From: Micrasema longulum
Taxonomy: Eukaryota; Arthropoda; Insecta; Trichoptera; Brachycentridae
Direction of reading: 5' to 3'
Length of the DNA stretch: 64,000 nt
NCBI GenBank assembly: GCA_022494885.1
Contig: JAGVSM010003014.1
Span: forward strand, 26,736-90,735
In this document: in pieces, positions 12,815 to 25,600 of the stretch
How the letters are laid out: every line of letters starts with the position of its first letter
Position numbering within the stretch: the first letter of the stretch is position 1
Notes under the pieces: generated by a model
The model's input: only the letters and a program-made list of their open reading frames with translations
Databases searched by the model: none
What the model was told of the DNA's origin: nothing
Translations under genes and position numbers: made by a program

Positions 12815-12977
12815 AATTTGCTCAAATATTTCAATTTTCGTGGCCATTTTTAATGAATTGTAAATAACTTAATATCAGAAAGTGGAAATCAAGTTGAGGT
12901 AGAGTGGGGTTCGAACCTCGGACCTCGGATCCGTGAGTCCGCAACACTCGCCACGGGACCACAACCCGATTCAATAT
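12815..12977 (-). mobile_element. tRNA-derived SINE (type 2)
   Basis: Minus strand: gaatcgggttgtggtcccgt, ggttcgaaccccactctacc, then a body ending near the A/T-rich stretch at 12,815. About 165 bp. Confidence 0.8.
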
Positions 12978-13561
12978 TTACTTTAATATAGTAATGAACA
13001 ATTATAATTGACGTAGGGATGTAAATGCAAACCTCTTTGAGAAGGGAATATAAAAATGAGATAATTAATCACCCGTACATCGCCATTTTAGTAATGTTTT
13101 AAATAATACCTTATGGGCGTTTTACAAAAACAATTCTATGCAGTATTTAGGTTAAAATTTATAGAAATTTTTCACTGCAATCACTTGAACCAGCCAATTT
13201 CAGGTCGTAAGCTCTCTAAATACACAAGTTTTCATACTTTCTTTTAAGAAAAAAAATGTTTTTTTATTGTATTACCTTCATATCAATATTGATGAGCTTC
13301 CTAGGATGTTGAATCCAGTCAACCTACAAACATTTGTACAATTATTTTTTTTAAATTCAAATTTACTTTGTTGTAAACAGCAAAAATGTATTTATTTTTT
13401 GTACCAACTGCACTTTTAAGAGATCATTGAATAAAAAAAACAACAACGATTACAAGCAAAAACTCGCAATTTTTACGGGAATTCCAGCATCGCTTAGTCA
13501 GCATTACTTTCCTAATTTTGAGATATCACGTAACCGTCTTAAATGTAATCATATTTTTCAG

Positions 13562-13652
13562 GAATTAAGGCTGACGCGCGTTATCCAGTGGGTGGGAAAA
13601 GGTCCCCCCATAGCAGAACCTCCATGTGGATTTCGGGGGGAGAAATGCATTA
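13562..13652 (+). CDS. Guanylyl cyclase exon 1 in window: extracellular membrane-proximal segment
   Basis: Acceptor atttttcag precedes the exon and donor gtaagaaa follows it. The exon starts in phase 0 and leaves one base, which with the next exon completes a serine codon. It encodes the stretch [18 protein letters not shown] followed by RGEKC. A W-x-G...PP-x-x-PPCGF...C segment just before the membrane is typical of natriuretic-peptide-receptor-like cyclases, and the two cysteines usually make a juxtamembrane disulfide. The preceding ligand-binding exons were not found in the first 13.5 kb. Identification rests on this motif and on perfect phase agreement with the transmembrane exon. Confidence 0.85.
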
Positions 13653-16600
13653 GTAAGAAAATAAAAATTTATGTTTTTTTTTAAATTTTATTTTGAATCT
13701 TGAAATAGTGCAAAAATAAAAATATTCCCATATGAGCTCTAATAATAATGATGTACATATATTTCATTTATTAGTTATATAACACATATTTCTAAATTTT
13801 CTGTTTGAACTTTGATATTCTTTTTTTTTTCAAAAATGTTTTCCCATTTCATAATATTTTTTTACTGCCTAGATATCAAATTCAAAGATAATTCGCGTTG
13901 ATCAAAAAGTTTCAGGAATAATATGACGCTCCTGTTTAACGCTTCGAATTATTTTTTTAATTGGGTTTGTTGGTTTTTTAGATTTCTTTGATTAGATTTT
14001 TTTACTATGATGTAATAACTTATATTTACATATAATTTACTAATAAAATATACTTGGTACACTTCCACTTATTTTTCGAGCAATTGGCGCTTTCACCCTC
14101 TAATGAGCATCTTCAGACTGGTAAACATTATACAGTGTAAAGATAATTTATATAAAACTAAATATTATCTTTGGCGTAGATAGATTTAAAAATAAGTTGA
14201 AAGAGATACAATACCTAATATTTTCATGAAACAGAGTGGGACAAATTATCGAAACATGTGTTGTCCGTGTACTGTAAGAGAGGATTCCATTCTATGAAAA
14301 TATTTATTGTTGGGTTGTATGGGACAAACTAAGATAACTATTAATAAGGGTGTGTTTTTTAATTCTATCTGCTGATTTATTAAAATTCTATCGCTTTTAT
14401 TTTATATCCTTCTTATTTACAAAATTTCTAATCTAACTTTGAACCTTTATGTTCTAAATGATATTTTTTTATGTCGCTTAATTCGTCAAAATAATGTTTT
14501 TATTCATTTAAACGTGATCCATTGTTCGATATATATTTATTTAATTTATGTGAAGCTAAAGGTACCAAGTATTTTTAATTACTAACTTTTATGTAAATAC
14601 ATAATATATAAATATAAATCAAATAAGATTCTTTTACTTAAATTTAAATTTCAGGCCACACGGGAGAAATTGGCGCCGGAGTAGCCGGAGGTGTTCTGCT
14701 GCTGTTGGCTGTAGCCTCTCTCATGCTGTACAGGAACTGGAGATACGAGCAAGAGCTGGATAGTCTTCTGTGGAAGTTGGACTTTCGGGAGATCAAAATT
14801 ACAGACGAAAAAGAATCTTCCACAACAGTCGGCTCCAAAGTTCAGAGAGTAAGTTTTTATCATTGACGTAATAATGTTTTCATTAAAACTGAAAACAATA
14901 ATTTATATATATTTTTATATTTGAAATGAAGATACTTGAAAATTTAATTTTCCCTTATCAATCCAGATCTAAATTTCTATAAAAGAGTGCCAGATGATTA
15001 AATAAATCAGATTGTCTAAGTTATCTTTCTCACTACAATCGTATATAAATCTAAATAGGAGTGATAAAAACTTTTATGTTCTGTAAACTAACAATATTTT
15101 TTTATTATTAAAATAAAATATCGTTTACTCTTGCCTGTGTCCTGGCGGATGAAGATTAAAGTTCCGTGTTTGAAATAGAACCAGAATCCTGGACGAGTGT
15201 TTTCGACTCAACGGCTACTCGCAGGTAAAAATCCTGAAACAGGAAATCAAGCGGAAGTAAGCCCGTCACGTTGTGAGGTGGTTTGCGCTATTGCCTACCA
15301 TGCTTAACTCTTAAAAGACTGTGTTAAATAATCCCTTTGCGCGCAGTGATGTAACATCATGTTACCACAAGTAAAAGATGAAATGTTCTAAAGTTCAGAC
15401 ATTTGAAAAAAAAAACATGGAGACATACTGTTTAATAATTTATTTTCGCATAGAACGGTAAACATGATTTAGTTTTGTTGTAATTCAACAAAAACCTCTA
15501 AGCAAAGCTCTATTTTGACAATTTTATCAAATATAAAACCATGATTTTATCAAGTTTAATGATGGTCAATGGTGTGGGGACCAGACAGTTGTTGTATATG
15601 GCCACAGTGCCCTATGGACCTAAATAAGGGCGCGTAACACGTCATTCGCCCTTCTCTGTCTTCACCAGTACTCAAATTCACTCTAAAATATTATTTGTGT
15701 AATCTTTGTGTGTAATAAACCAATAATTTAAGTTACTTACAATTTTTGGTTTATTACACACGAAAATACAAAGATTCCATAAATAATATTTTAGAGTGAA
15801 TTTGAGTACTGGTGAAGAGAAGGGCGAGTGACGTGTTACGCGCCCTTATATAGGTCCATTGGGCACTGTGGCTATAGACAACAACTCTCTGGTCCCCACA
15901 ATGGTATCTTGTTGCTATATACACCATTTTAACTCAAATACAGCTGTGTTTTTTCCTTTCTATGGTATATGCTCTTCTACATAGGCAAAATTCAAATTAA
16001 ATGTTATTTTACTTATTTGTTTTATTTAAATAAGTGGTAAAAATTGAAACAATCTTATTTTAATTTTAAAAATAGCCCCAAACTTAGTGTTTCAAATTTA
16101 TATAAATTAATTCTAATTTTGGTAATATTTTGGGAATATTAAAATACCCTGATCGAAATGATATTTTTAATGAGCGATTTGTGTTATACATAACGTTTTT
16201 AATCGCTTTATGGGTTCTAAACCCTTTAATAAATAGCTTGTCAACAATATTATGTGTGCGGAAATAAAGTTAAGCAACTCTTACGTCACAAGGCGCTAAC
16301 TGAAAAGTCGTTAAGCTGACCGAACACAAACCAACCTTGGGAGGGAAAAGTTTATGCCTCGGGCGCTATGAAGGAAAACCTTACTAATTTAACTAACCGC
16401 ACGTAGACTTTTCTCAGAACTAATAATGGACAAATATGTTAAAAAAATAATATGTAATTATTTTTCATTGTTTTATGAATGAATTAATTAGATAAGCATT
16501 TATTTCTATTGATTTAAAGGTAATTTCCGTTTCATCATGTCAACATATTTTTGCAAATCATGTCAGCCTTTAATGTTTGCAATAGTTTAAAAAAATTTAA

Positions 16601-19600
16601 GGTCGATAGCGAATAAAAAAAACAAGAAAAATTGTTACTTTCCACAGAACAAAAATAATGCAGATGCGAGGCAATTGAAGTGTCAATGCAGTGCCTATGA
16701 TTTTGATGTGAAATGTGAAGTTTTTTTTAAAATTGAGAATAATATTAACATGTTCGTCATTTTCTTTTCTGCGCCCAGTGACGCATTGGACACCGCATTT
16801 AAACTTTAATGCGGCTTATTTTATCATTTATTACATGAATGTGAAGTGATCAGTCTTATGTTTTAAGTGACAGTGCTGAAATAGTGAAATATTGCAACCT
16901 TTAAAATAAAAAAATTACGTTGCCCTGGCAGGAATCAAACCTGGGACCTCGAGTATATTACTATGTTAAAATGATACATCTAAAATACTTTCACATTTTT
17001 AGTTCAGAGTTAAGAATGGTTTTGGCTTGTTTGATATTTTTGCACAAAATAATGTCTAATTTTATAGATGATATGCCATTTTATGATATGCCCGTGATAT
17101 TTTCGCTTAGATTAACTTCAACGTACCTGACCGTAATTTGCGTACTAATGATATTTTTTGAACCAACGTCGGATACTCTTCATATTTGCCGAGGATCCTC
17201 AGAACATTTAACAAAATATTTTCAAACAGCATAACGGATATGCTCACACAACAAAGGCAAGCATTCAAGAAGCAAGCGGTGTTATCACTTCCGGCTTAAA
17301 GATAACACTCCATATCTGCCTAGATCACCATATCTAATTTGATTTCAAGTATGTTTTTAGATTGTTTGGGTGGAGCTCAGACAATCCATGAGGATTGTAA
17401 GCCTGTTGACTGATTTTAAAGACATATTTTACAAACAACATTTAAAAGAGCCGTTATTCCATGGTAGTGTCAAAACTTTTTTTTTTTTTTTAGTATTTCA
17501 CAGTTTTAAAATGTACAGATTTTATTTGTTTCAGGTCCCGACTAGCTAGGAAATTCCTGTGTTTAGGAAGGACCTTATTTTTTTCATGTGTTTTTTTTTA
17601 TTTTTTATTTCATTAAATGATGCTTAATAAATTCAAAGAATAATAATAACATTAGAAAAAATCAATATAAATATAAATTAGAAAACATGCAAGTAATAAT
17701 AATTAAAATTGAATCATAAAAATAGATTAAAAAATATGCCATTAATAGTAAATAAATGAGACACAATTATTATAAATTATAAAACATACCGATAATAATA
17801 AAAATTGAAGAACAAGAATAAATTACAGAATATACAATTTATAATTTAAAAAAAAATAAGATACGGTTAAAATACTAGTATTAAAAAGAAAAAAAAACAT
17901 ATGTAAATGAATAAACATAAAAAGTAAAAATGAAATATACATACTTTGGGTCAAGAGTTTTTCCATTTCCTAACTAAATTTCATAATGACAATAAAATTG
18001 CCCCAAAATTTAAGGAATTAAATCATAGGAACGCAATTACTCGAACAAGATAATATCGGGTTTATTTTATGATTTTTACATTAAAAAAAAAAAGATTTTA
18101 AAAACCTCATTATATAGTTTAAAAACCACAAGATGTAAAAAAAATAAAACAGTACAATAAATTTGAAAATAATTTTTTTGACAAAAAAATTGGATATCTT
18201 ATAGAAACAATGGCTAGATTTTTTTTCCCTTTATTATGGCCTTTACCATTCTTGATAATACCAGCCAGAAACAAACAGTGTTTACATATGTTAAATGGGA
18301 GCAAACAATATTACAGGCAAGACAGAAAAAACCGATAAACCTTATACATTTTTAAAATACATAGAACATAATTGATCTTTAAATTAAAATTACAACAATT
18401 GGAATTAATTTAAAAATCGCAATAATAATATGCATTATTAAGAAAAACACCCAAAACCTTGATAATACATATTTTACAACAGAAATATATATTGAAAACA
18501 TATTTGACATATTCATAATATATATTTAAGTTCTTCTACTTGCTCGAGACATTCGTTGTTTACATTTATTATGCAGTCAGTATTTGTGTATCTGGGAAGC
18601 ATGTTTTCAAGAGATGGAAGAGTAGAAAAAGATGTTGAAAGAAGAGTGAATGCGGGCAACAAAATGAACGGAGCACTAAGCACAGTAATTTCTAATAAAA
18701 ATATGTCAATCGAAGCTAAACTGGCAGTGCACAACGGAGTTTTAGTCCCAACACTTATGTATGGAAGTGAAATATGGAACTGGCAGAGGAAGGATGAAAG
18801 CCGAGTGAACGCGGTTGAAATGCGATCTCTTAGACAAAGTGTGGAAAATCAATGTATGACAGGGTTACGAATGATGAAATCAGGCGAGAGTGTAAATCTG
18901 AGACAAGTATAATTGATAAGATTAAGAAAGGGTCTCTGAGATGGTTTGGTCACGTAGAACGAATGGAAGACGAGAGAATGGTAAAACAAGTATATATGGC
19001 GAAAATGAACGGCAACGTTGGACGAAGACGACCAAGGAAGACGTGGCATGATCAGATAAACCAAAATCTTAAGTCTGGTCATGTCAAAAGCAGACAGAAC
19101 CGAAGGGCATGTATGACAAGATGTATGAATGTGGAAGAGGCTAGGATTGTATGCCAGGATAGACGTGTGTGGCGGTCCATTCGGTAGTAGTAGTAGTAGT
19201 AGTAGCATTTAAGTTAATTCCATTTATTAATTTATGACAAATTTTACGCGAAAAAATCCCTTTGTGTGCCGAGCGTCAAAACGTATTTTTTACCATGCGA
19301 CGGGTCAATGTACGAAAAGGGGGTAAGGTTAAGGCCACTTGGTCCTTTCCGGTCCCTTTTTCCGCATCTCCGTCCCCTACGCTTCACCCCCTTAACCTCA
19401 TTTCCCCCCCCCCTGTTCTACTGTATCGCGTGAAAGTAAAATTCCAGCGCACTGTAAAGGAAAAAGGTTTATTAAAACATTCAAACCGTTCAAATATACT
19501 TACGTTTTGTTTAAATTTATTTCTAATGGAAACTTTAGCAACTGTTCAGAATGCTTACGTAAATCCTTACATATTTTGAATTCCTTTGAAGATTATTCCT

Positions 19601-22600
19601 ATTTTTGCTTTCGTTTTACGCAGAAAAGCGGTACATTAAATGATATTAAAATTTTATCTTAGAAAATTCCAGCTAATTTCTTTTGAACATAATACTGTGT
19701 TATATTTTGGTAAAGTTTTATTTTGTTTGAGCATTTTTATGTTTATTTAAAAATATGCCAACTTCTGTGAAAAAAGTCTACAAATTTTAAGAGTATCGAT
19801 TAGATATAACGAAAATAAAAATATCATGTAAAATAAAAATAAATAAATCAATAAATAAATTTAAAGTAAATCCAAAGAAATTTTTTGAACACGTGTAAAA
19901 ACTACATTAAATTTTAATTAGTATGAATGTATTATAGTTTTATGTTTTTCTTTATGTAACCAATGTTTTTTTTTCTCATGTACTTGTATTTAAAATTATA
20001 TAAACTCTTATAAATGAACAACTATAACAGTGGAAGTCACTCTCCAAGCACAAGCGTTAGTCTAATTTTTTGGAGAGTTACAGTGATAACATTTACTCGA
20101 TGCATAAAGTAGATCTGTGTAGAATTTTTTAAAAACATGTACTTTTTATGAAATTTTATTGATAAAAAATAAAAATGATTAAGTGGTAATATTAAAATTT
20201 TGTTTTGCAATTAATATTGATATTTAGGCTTTCGAAGTGTAATAAATAAGACGCTTGCCTTACGCATGTTCTTATGATTTACCCAAATATTTAATTTTGA
20301 GGGCCATTTTCAACGAGTTGTAAATAGCGCATTATTAGAAAATGGAATCGAGTTGGGGTAGAGTGGGATTCGAACCACGGACCTTTGGCCCGTGAGTCTG
20401 AGACACTAGCCACAGGACCACAACCCGATTTATGTTAGTGTAGAGAGCGCCCTGACGAAGAGACGGGCACGTCTCGAAACCGATAGACATAAAAAGTAGG
20501 TAGGTGGTCTTATACTTACATTTACTAACATTAATCAACATATTAAAAAGTAAAATAATGTATTTTTATCGAATGAAAAAACCTATCTTCTTTGATTACA
20601 AAATAGAAAATATTGATTTAGATGTAGTCTAGTCTATTAAGGACCTCGGAGTTATTATGGACTGTAATCTTACTTTTAATAAACATATTGATACTATGAT
20701 TAACAAGTCACTAAAACTTTTGGGTTTTGTTAGCAGGACATCTAGTGATTTTACTAATATGTTCACGGACAAAACATTATATTGCTCACTTGTTCGTCCT
20801 TTTTTAGAATATGCATCCGTGATCTGGTCTCCCTTCTATGTAGGCCGGATAAATCATATCGAATCGGTGCAACATCGCTTGCTAAGAAAAATAGCATGGA
20901 TGATTGGCCTCGAGAGGGGAGACTACACTTACGGAGTAAATGTTAAAAATCTACAAAAGTCTACAAAAACTTAGAAATAACATTGATTCCATATTTATGT
21001 TTAATTTGCTGAATGGCTTAATTGATGTACCATCGTTACTGGAACAGTTGGCATTAAATGTTCCGATCCGCCGGTTGCGAAATAATAATGTGTTGTTCCT
21101 CGATCAACACAGCACAAACTATGGCTTGCATGCACCAATGTCCCGATTGTGTCGTATTGTAAACTCGAAAAAACATCCGGACTTTTTTGGTCTTTATAGA
21201 GTTAAAAATTCACTAAGATAGTCCGGATCTTGTCTTGAGGTAGTAATTTTTTTTTGTCCTAGCTTTAATTTTATTTAGTTTTATTTTATTTGATTAGTCC
21301 CTGGATTTGTTCTAAGAAATTGTATTTACCATCGTTAGAATGGACTGCATAAGTCCGTCAAATGAATAAATATTTATGAATGGCTTTTGAACATTTGCAA
21401 GAGATTTTCCTTGTCGTTCACGGATGTCGTTTTTTCGAATTATGGTTTTTATTAGTTTTTAGCCGCCAACATATGTCACATTGTGAGGGCTCTCCCGCAC
21501 GTGACTTGGCTAAGTAACTTGGGTCGCAAGATTGAGAAATTTAGTATCCTAGCATGTGCTAACTGTTCCTTTAGTCACTTTCTTAGGATCAATTATTGTG
21601 GAAAAATCACCGCGCGGAACTACGTGATTCTTTCACGAGATTCTCCCCCAGTAAAAGGCTTAAGTTGTGGTTTAGTTTTCCATAAAAGGTTTGGGGTAAT
21701 TTAGTGGATTTAGCTGAAGGAATTGATACGGGTTTTTCTAGTTTCTATTAACGTCGACTTTCCCAACGTTGAATAGAAAAAGTTTTTCTATACTGAAACA
21801 GATCTTCTTAATCAAAATTCGGATTAAAGAGGATTTTATAAAACGTCTCTTTATTTAAATTTATCTGTATTCACCGGTGCATAGGGAAATCTTTTGGAAT
21901 ACCAATCGTAACGCGTAAGCTTGGGTATAAAATTCAAAATGTTGAGCTATTTTATTGTACTTGCCGAAGATACCACAGTAACGGATATATTTTTTATTTT
22001 TTTTAAAAGGCATTGTGTTTAATGATTATGATAAAATTATAAATAAACTTATCGATGAAACTTCTTGGTTTAGTTTTCCTTTTTTTATTTTGACCAACGA
22101 GCGCTTTTGCCGAAGTAGGCATCTTCAAGGTGGTTTCATAATCAAATTAATTAATAAATATTATGATTTTTTTAGTTGATATCTTTCATTTATTTGTGTA
22201 TGAAATATCATTTTACGTCGTATCCGATAGTTTACAATCTAAGAACTCAAATGATATAGAGGTCCATTACATAATAGAAATAAAATAAATGTAGAAGTTT
22301 CTTGTAAAAACACATGTTTAACTTAAAGTTTTGACATATTCAAAACTATCGATAACATAAGGAAATGCAGATTATGAATGTACAACTAGAAATTAAATTT
22401 TTTGAAATAGCAAATTTTGTGGCTTTTTAAAAAAATCAAACGATCTTATCGTAGATTAGAGATTAAATTATTAAAAATTCCCCAGTAATTAATTTGAGCA
22501 GCCATATTCTCTAAATAAGTTTATTATTAATGGTTCTTAAATAATACTGTACCGAAATACTTCCTTGGCGTACTCCGTTGAAAACATTTACGAAATCCGA

Positions 22601-25600
22601 CATTCTAATTTTGTTTTAATTTTTTTATTTGCAGGCTATTCAACCCCTCATTCGAACTAGTCAGGTCTCTCTTAGTTCCAATCCTGATGCTGACTTCAGA
22701 TACTCTTCCATCTTCACTGAAGTTGGAATATATAAAGGAAGGGTTCTTGCCCTCAAGAGAGTCAGGAAGAAGTCAATCGACATCACAAGAGAGATGAAGA
22801 AACAACTCAAAATCGTAAGTTATTATTGTAAATTGAATATAATTTTATTTATTTTTATTATTGTTCTAGAAATGCCGTAATAACACAAATTTAGTATTAC
22901 AGTGTGCTACAAGTAGAATTGAAAATAAGAGTTTGCAAAACATTACATTATTCTTTCAACTCGATCTACACTCTCGACATGTCCATCTTCAAGTATTTGT
23001 TGGATTGGCTCGCGCTTTATCTTTCTCGGTCGTCCTCATTTTTTGCATCCATCAACATTCGTATCGTAGATCCTTTTAGTCGTTCTTTTGCTGTCGTTTC
23101 GCTCTTCATATCCAAACCAACGCAGCACCCGTTGCTTGATTTTGTCGATAATGCTTGTCTCAGCTTTACATAGTGCAGGGATCTAGACATTTGTGCACTT
23201 ATCATGCATCGTTATACTACACATTCGCCAAGAAATCGCATTTCGATAGCACTTATCTTTCATCATAATTTTTCCAATTATATACTTTGCTCCCATACAT
23301 TAGGTTTGGCACTAGAACTCCATTGCGAACCACTAGTTTTGTCTCCTACCACAAATATTTGCTTGCCAAGGTAGATTTCAGTGCACTCGGCACTCACCCT
23401 TCTTTCTATATCTCTCTCAGTTGTTACACCCCTACGCATTTCCCGGATGCATGAATTTTTTCACCTGATTTAAAAAATCTCCGCTCACACTAATTGCACC
23501 GAAATTATATTTGACAAAAAAGCATGTACATATGTATGTACGAGTACATAGAAAATAAGAAAAAATATCAGCATTCATAAGTCCAAAATTCTAGTGAAAT
23601 GTTTGTGTTCCTATCCGCATATTTATTTATTTTGTTTGTTTATAGACTTATTAAGTCTTTTAAACAATGGCACATACGTTTCTTTATAATTTATACGAGT
23701 ACAGGTACAATAGAAATAAAATGCAACTTAAGATAATTAAAGCGGCAAATTTATCACGGTATGATTTATTAAAATATTTATTTGCCCTTAAAGGAAAAGT
23801 GCCAATATTTTACTATATTTTTTAATGCAAAATCAAATGGTTCATGTGAGTATACCTTATAATAATAATTATAGAAAACTTATACAGCGCCATTTTCGTA
23901 ATATAATACCTCAAGGGTGCTTTACAAAGTGATTATATAAAGATATAAATTTAATTTTAACTTTTTAATTTAAGAAAAATAATGTACTTTTTCATACTAC
24001 TTTTCCACCACATACTAAGAATTTATTCAAATGATTTAGAGAACAAGTGGGTTTTAAGTTTCTTCCGAAACATCACTTCACTTTCACAGTTTCGGACCTC
24101 TGATGGGAGAGCATTCCATGCCGTAGAGCCTGCGACCGCAAATGCGCGTTCGCTAAATTTAGTGCGCTGTTTGCGTAGATATATAATAACGTTTCCTTTC
24201 GACGTAGATGTAGCTGATCTAAGCGTAAGACGTCTGTCAGCTAGCTCATCTGGAATGCAGAGTTCCCTTAGATATTCTGGAGCAAAGTTGTGCAGTGACT
24301 TATACATAAGCCAACAGAGTTTGATTCCACCCTCTGTGGAAAACGTAGCCAGTGCAATTCTCGAAGTACTGGAGTGATATGACTGAATTTAGAGATTTCA
24401 ATAATAAGTCTCGCTGCGGCATTTAATACAGCCTGTAGGCGAGTCATTTTATTCATCGGTAGACCTACGTAGATACCATTACAATAATCGACTCTAGACA
24501 CTACAAACGCATTTATTAATTGACGGGCGGCATCAACTGGTAAATTTTTGCGTATGAATTTAATCTGTCTCAGCTGGTAAAAGCATGAACTTATCGTTCT
24601 ACTAATTTGAGCGTCAATAGAAAGGTCAGAATTAAGGATGACTCCCAGTAGTTTAATGGTGGGTAAAGCGGTACTCCTTACATCGAGTAGTGCCGTATCC
24701 TGAATCAAATTCTGTCGTCTGGCTGAAGCCATCTATAATTGTTCCATTTTAGATGGATTAAGTGTTAGTCTATTTTCAGCCATCCAGTTTCTTATTTTCT
24801 CAATGCATCCATTAATCAAATCAACAAGCACATTTCTCTCGCTCGGTTTACAATAAAAATAAATCTGCGTATCATCTGCATAGCAGTGAGACCACAATCC
24901 ACATTCTTTGATAATATTCTCTATATCTTTGGTGTACAGGAGATAGAGGAGTGGTCCGAGTACTGATCCTTGGGGTACTTCAGTAGACACCTTAAAGTTA
25001 GATGAGCTATTAACGTTGAACACAACTGCATATTCTCTTTCATTAAGATATGAACTGAACCACATGTGCCTGATCACGGATACCATAAGTTTTTTCCAGA
25101 CGTTCAAGCAAAATGTTATGGTCTACAGTATCAAATGCAGCACTCATGTCCAAAAGAGCCAACAACACCAGATTACCAGAGTCTACCGCCGTTGTAATGT
25201 CAGACAGCACTCTTATCACTCCTGTCTCCGTAGAATGAAAACGTCGGTATGCCGATTGCCTTACCGAAAATAATAAATTCTGCTCGATATAATTAACGAG
25301 CCTATGAGAAATTATTTTTTCTAATATTTTTGATACGATGGGATTTGAATAGGGCGAAAATTGGAAAGATCTTCCACGTCTACTTGTGAACTTTTTAAAA
25401 GTGGAGTTACATTCGCTTTCTTTATGGCTTTTGGAACAATGCTGGGCTCCATGGAAGTATTAAATAAGTCTGTTAAAAATGGAGCTAATGCGTTAATGCA
25501 TTTTTTCAAAAGTCATGTTGGAATCGGATCTAGTATACATTGTTTGTTGGATAATGCCGCAACAATCCTTTTTACCTCATTTATAGATGTTGGTTCAAAT

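Noticed and set aside
18849..19208. 119-codon minus-strand ORF
   Set aside because: Shadow of the + strand RTE-like LINE; the poly-Leu start is the (TAG)n tail.
20335..20541. Minus-strand ORF containing [10 protein letters not shown]
   Set aside because: It is the translation of the family A motif plus a SINE head; the same spurious peptide arises at 56,802-56,993.
23982..24377. 131-codon + strand ORF
   Set aside because: Antisense shadow of the minus-strand L2/CR1-like LINE.
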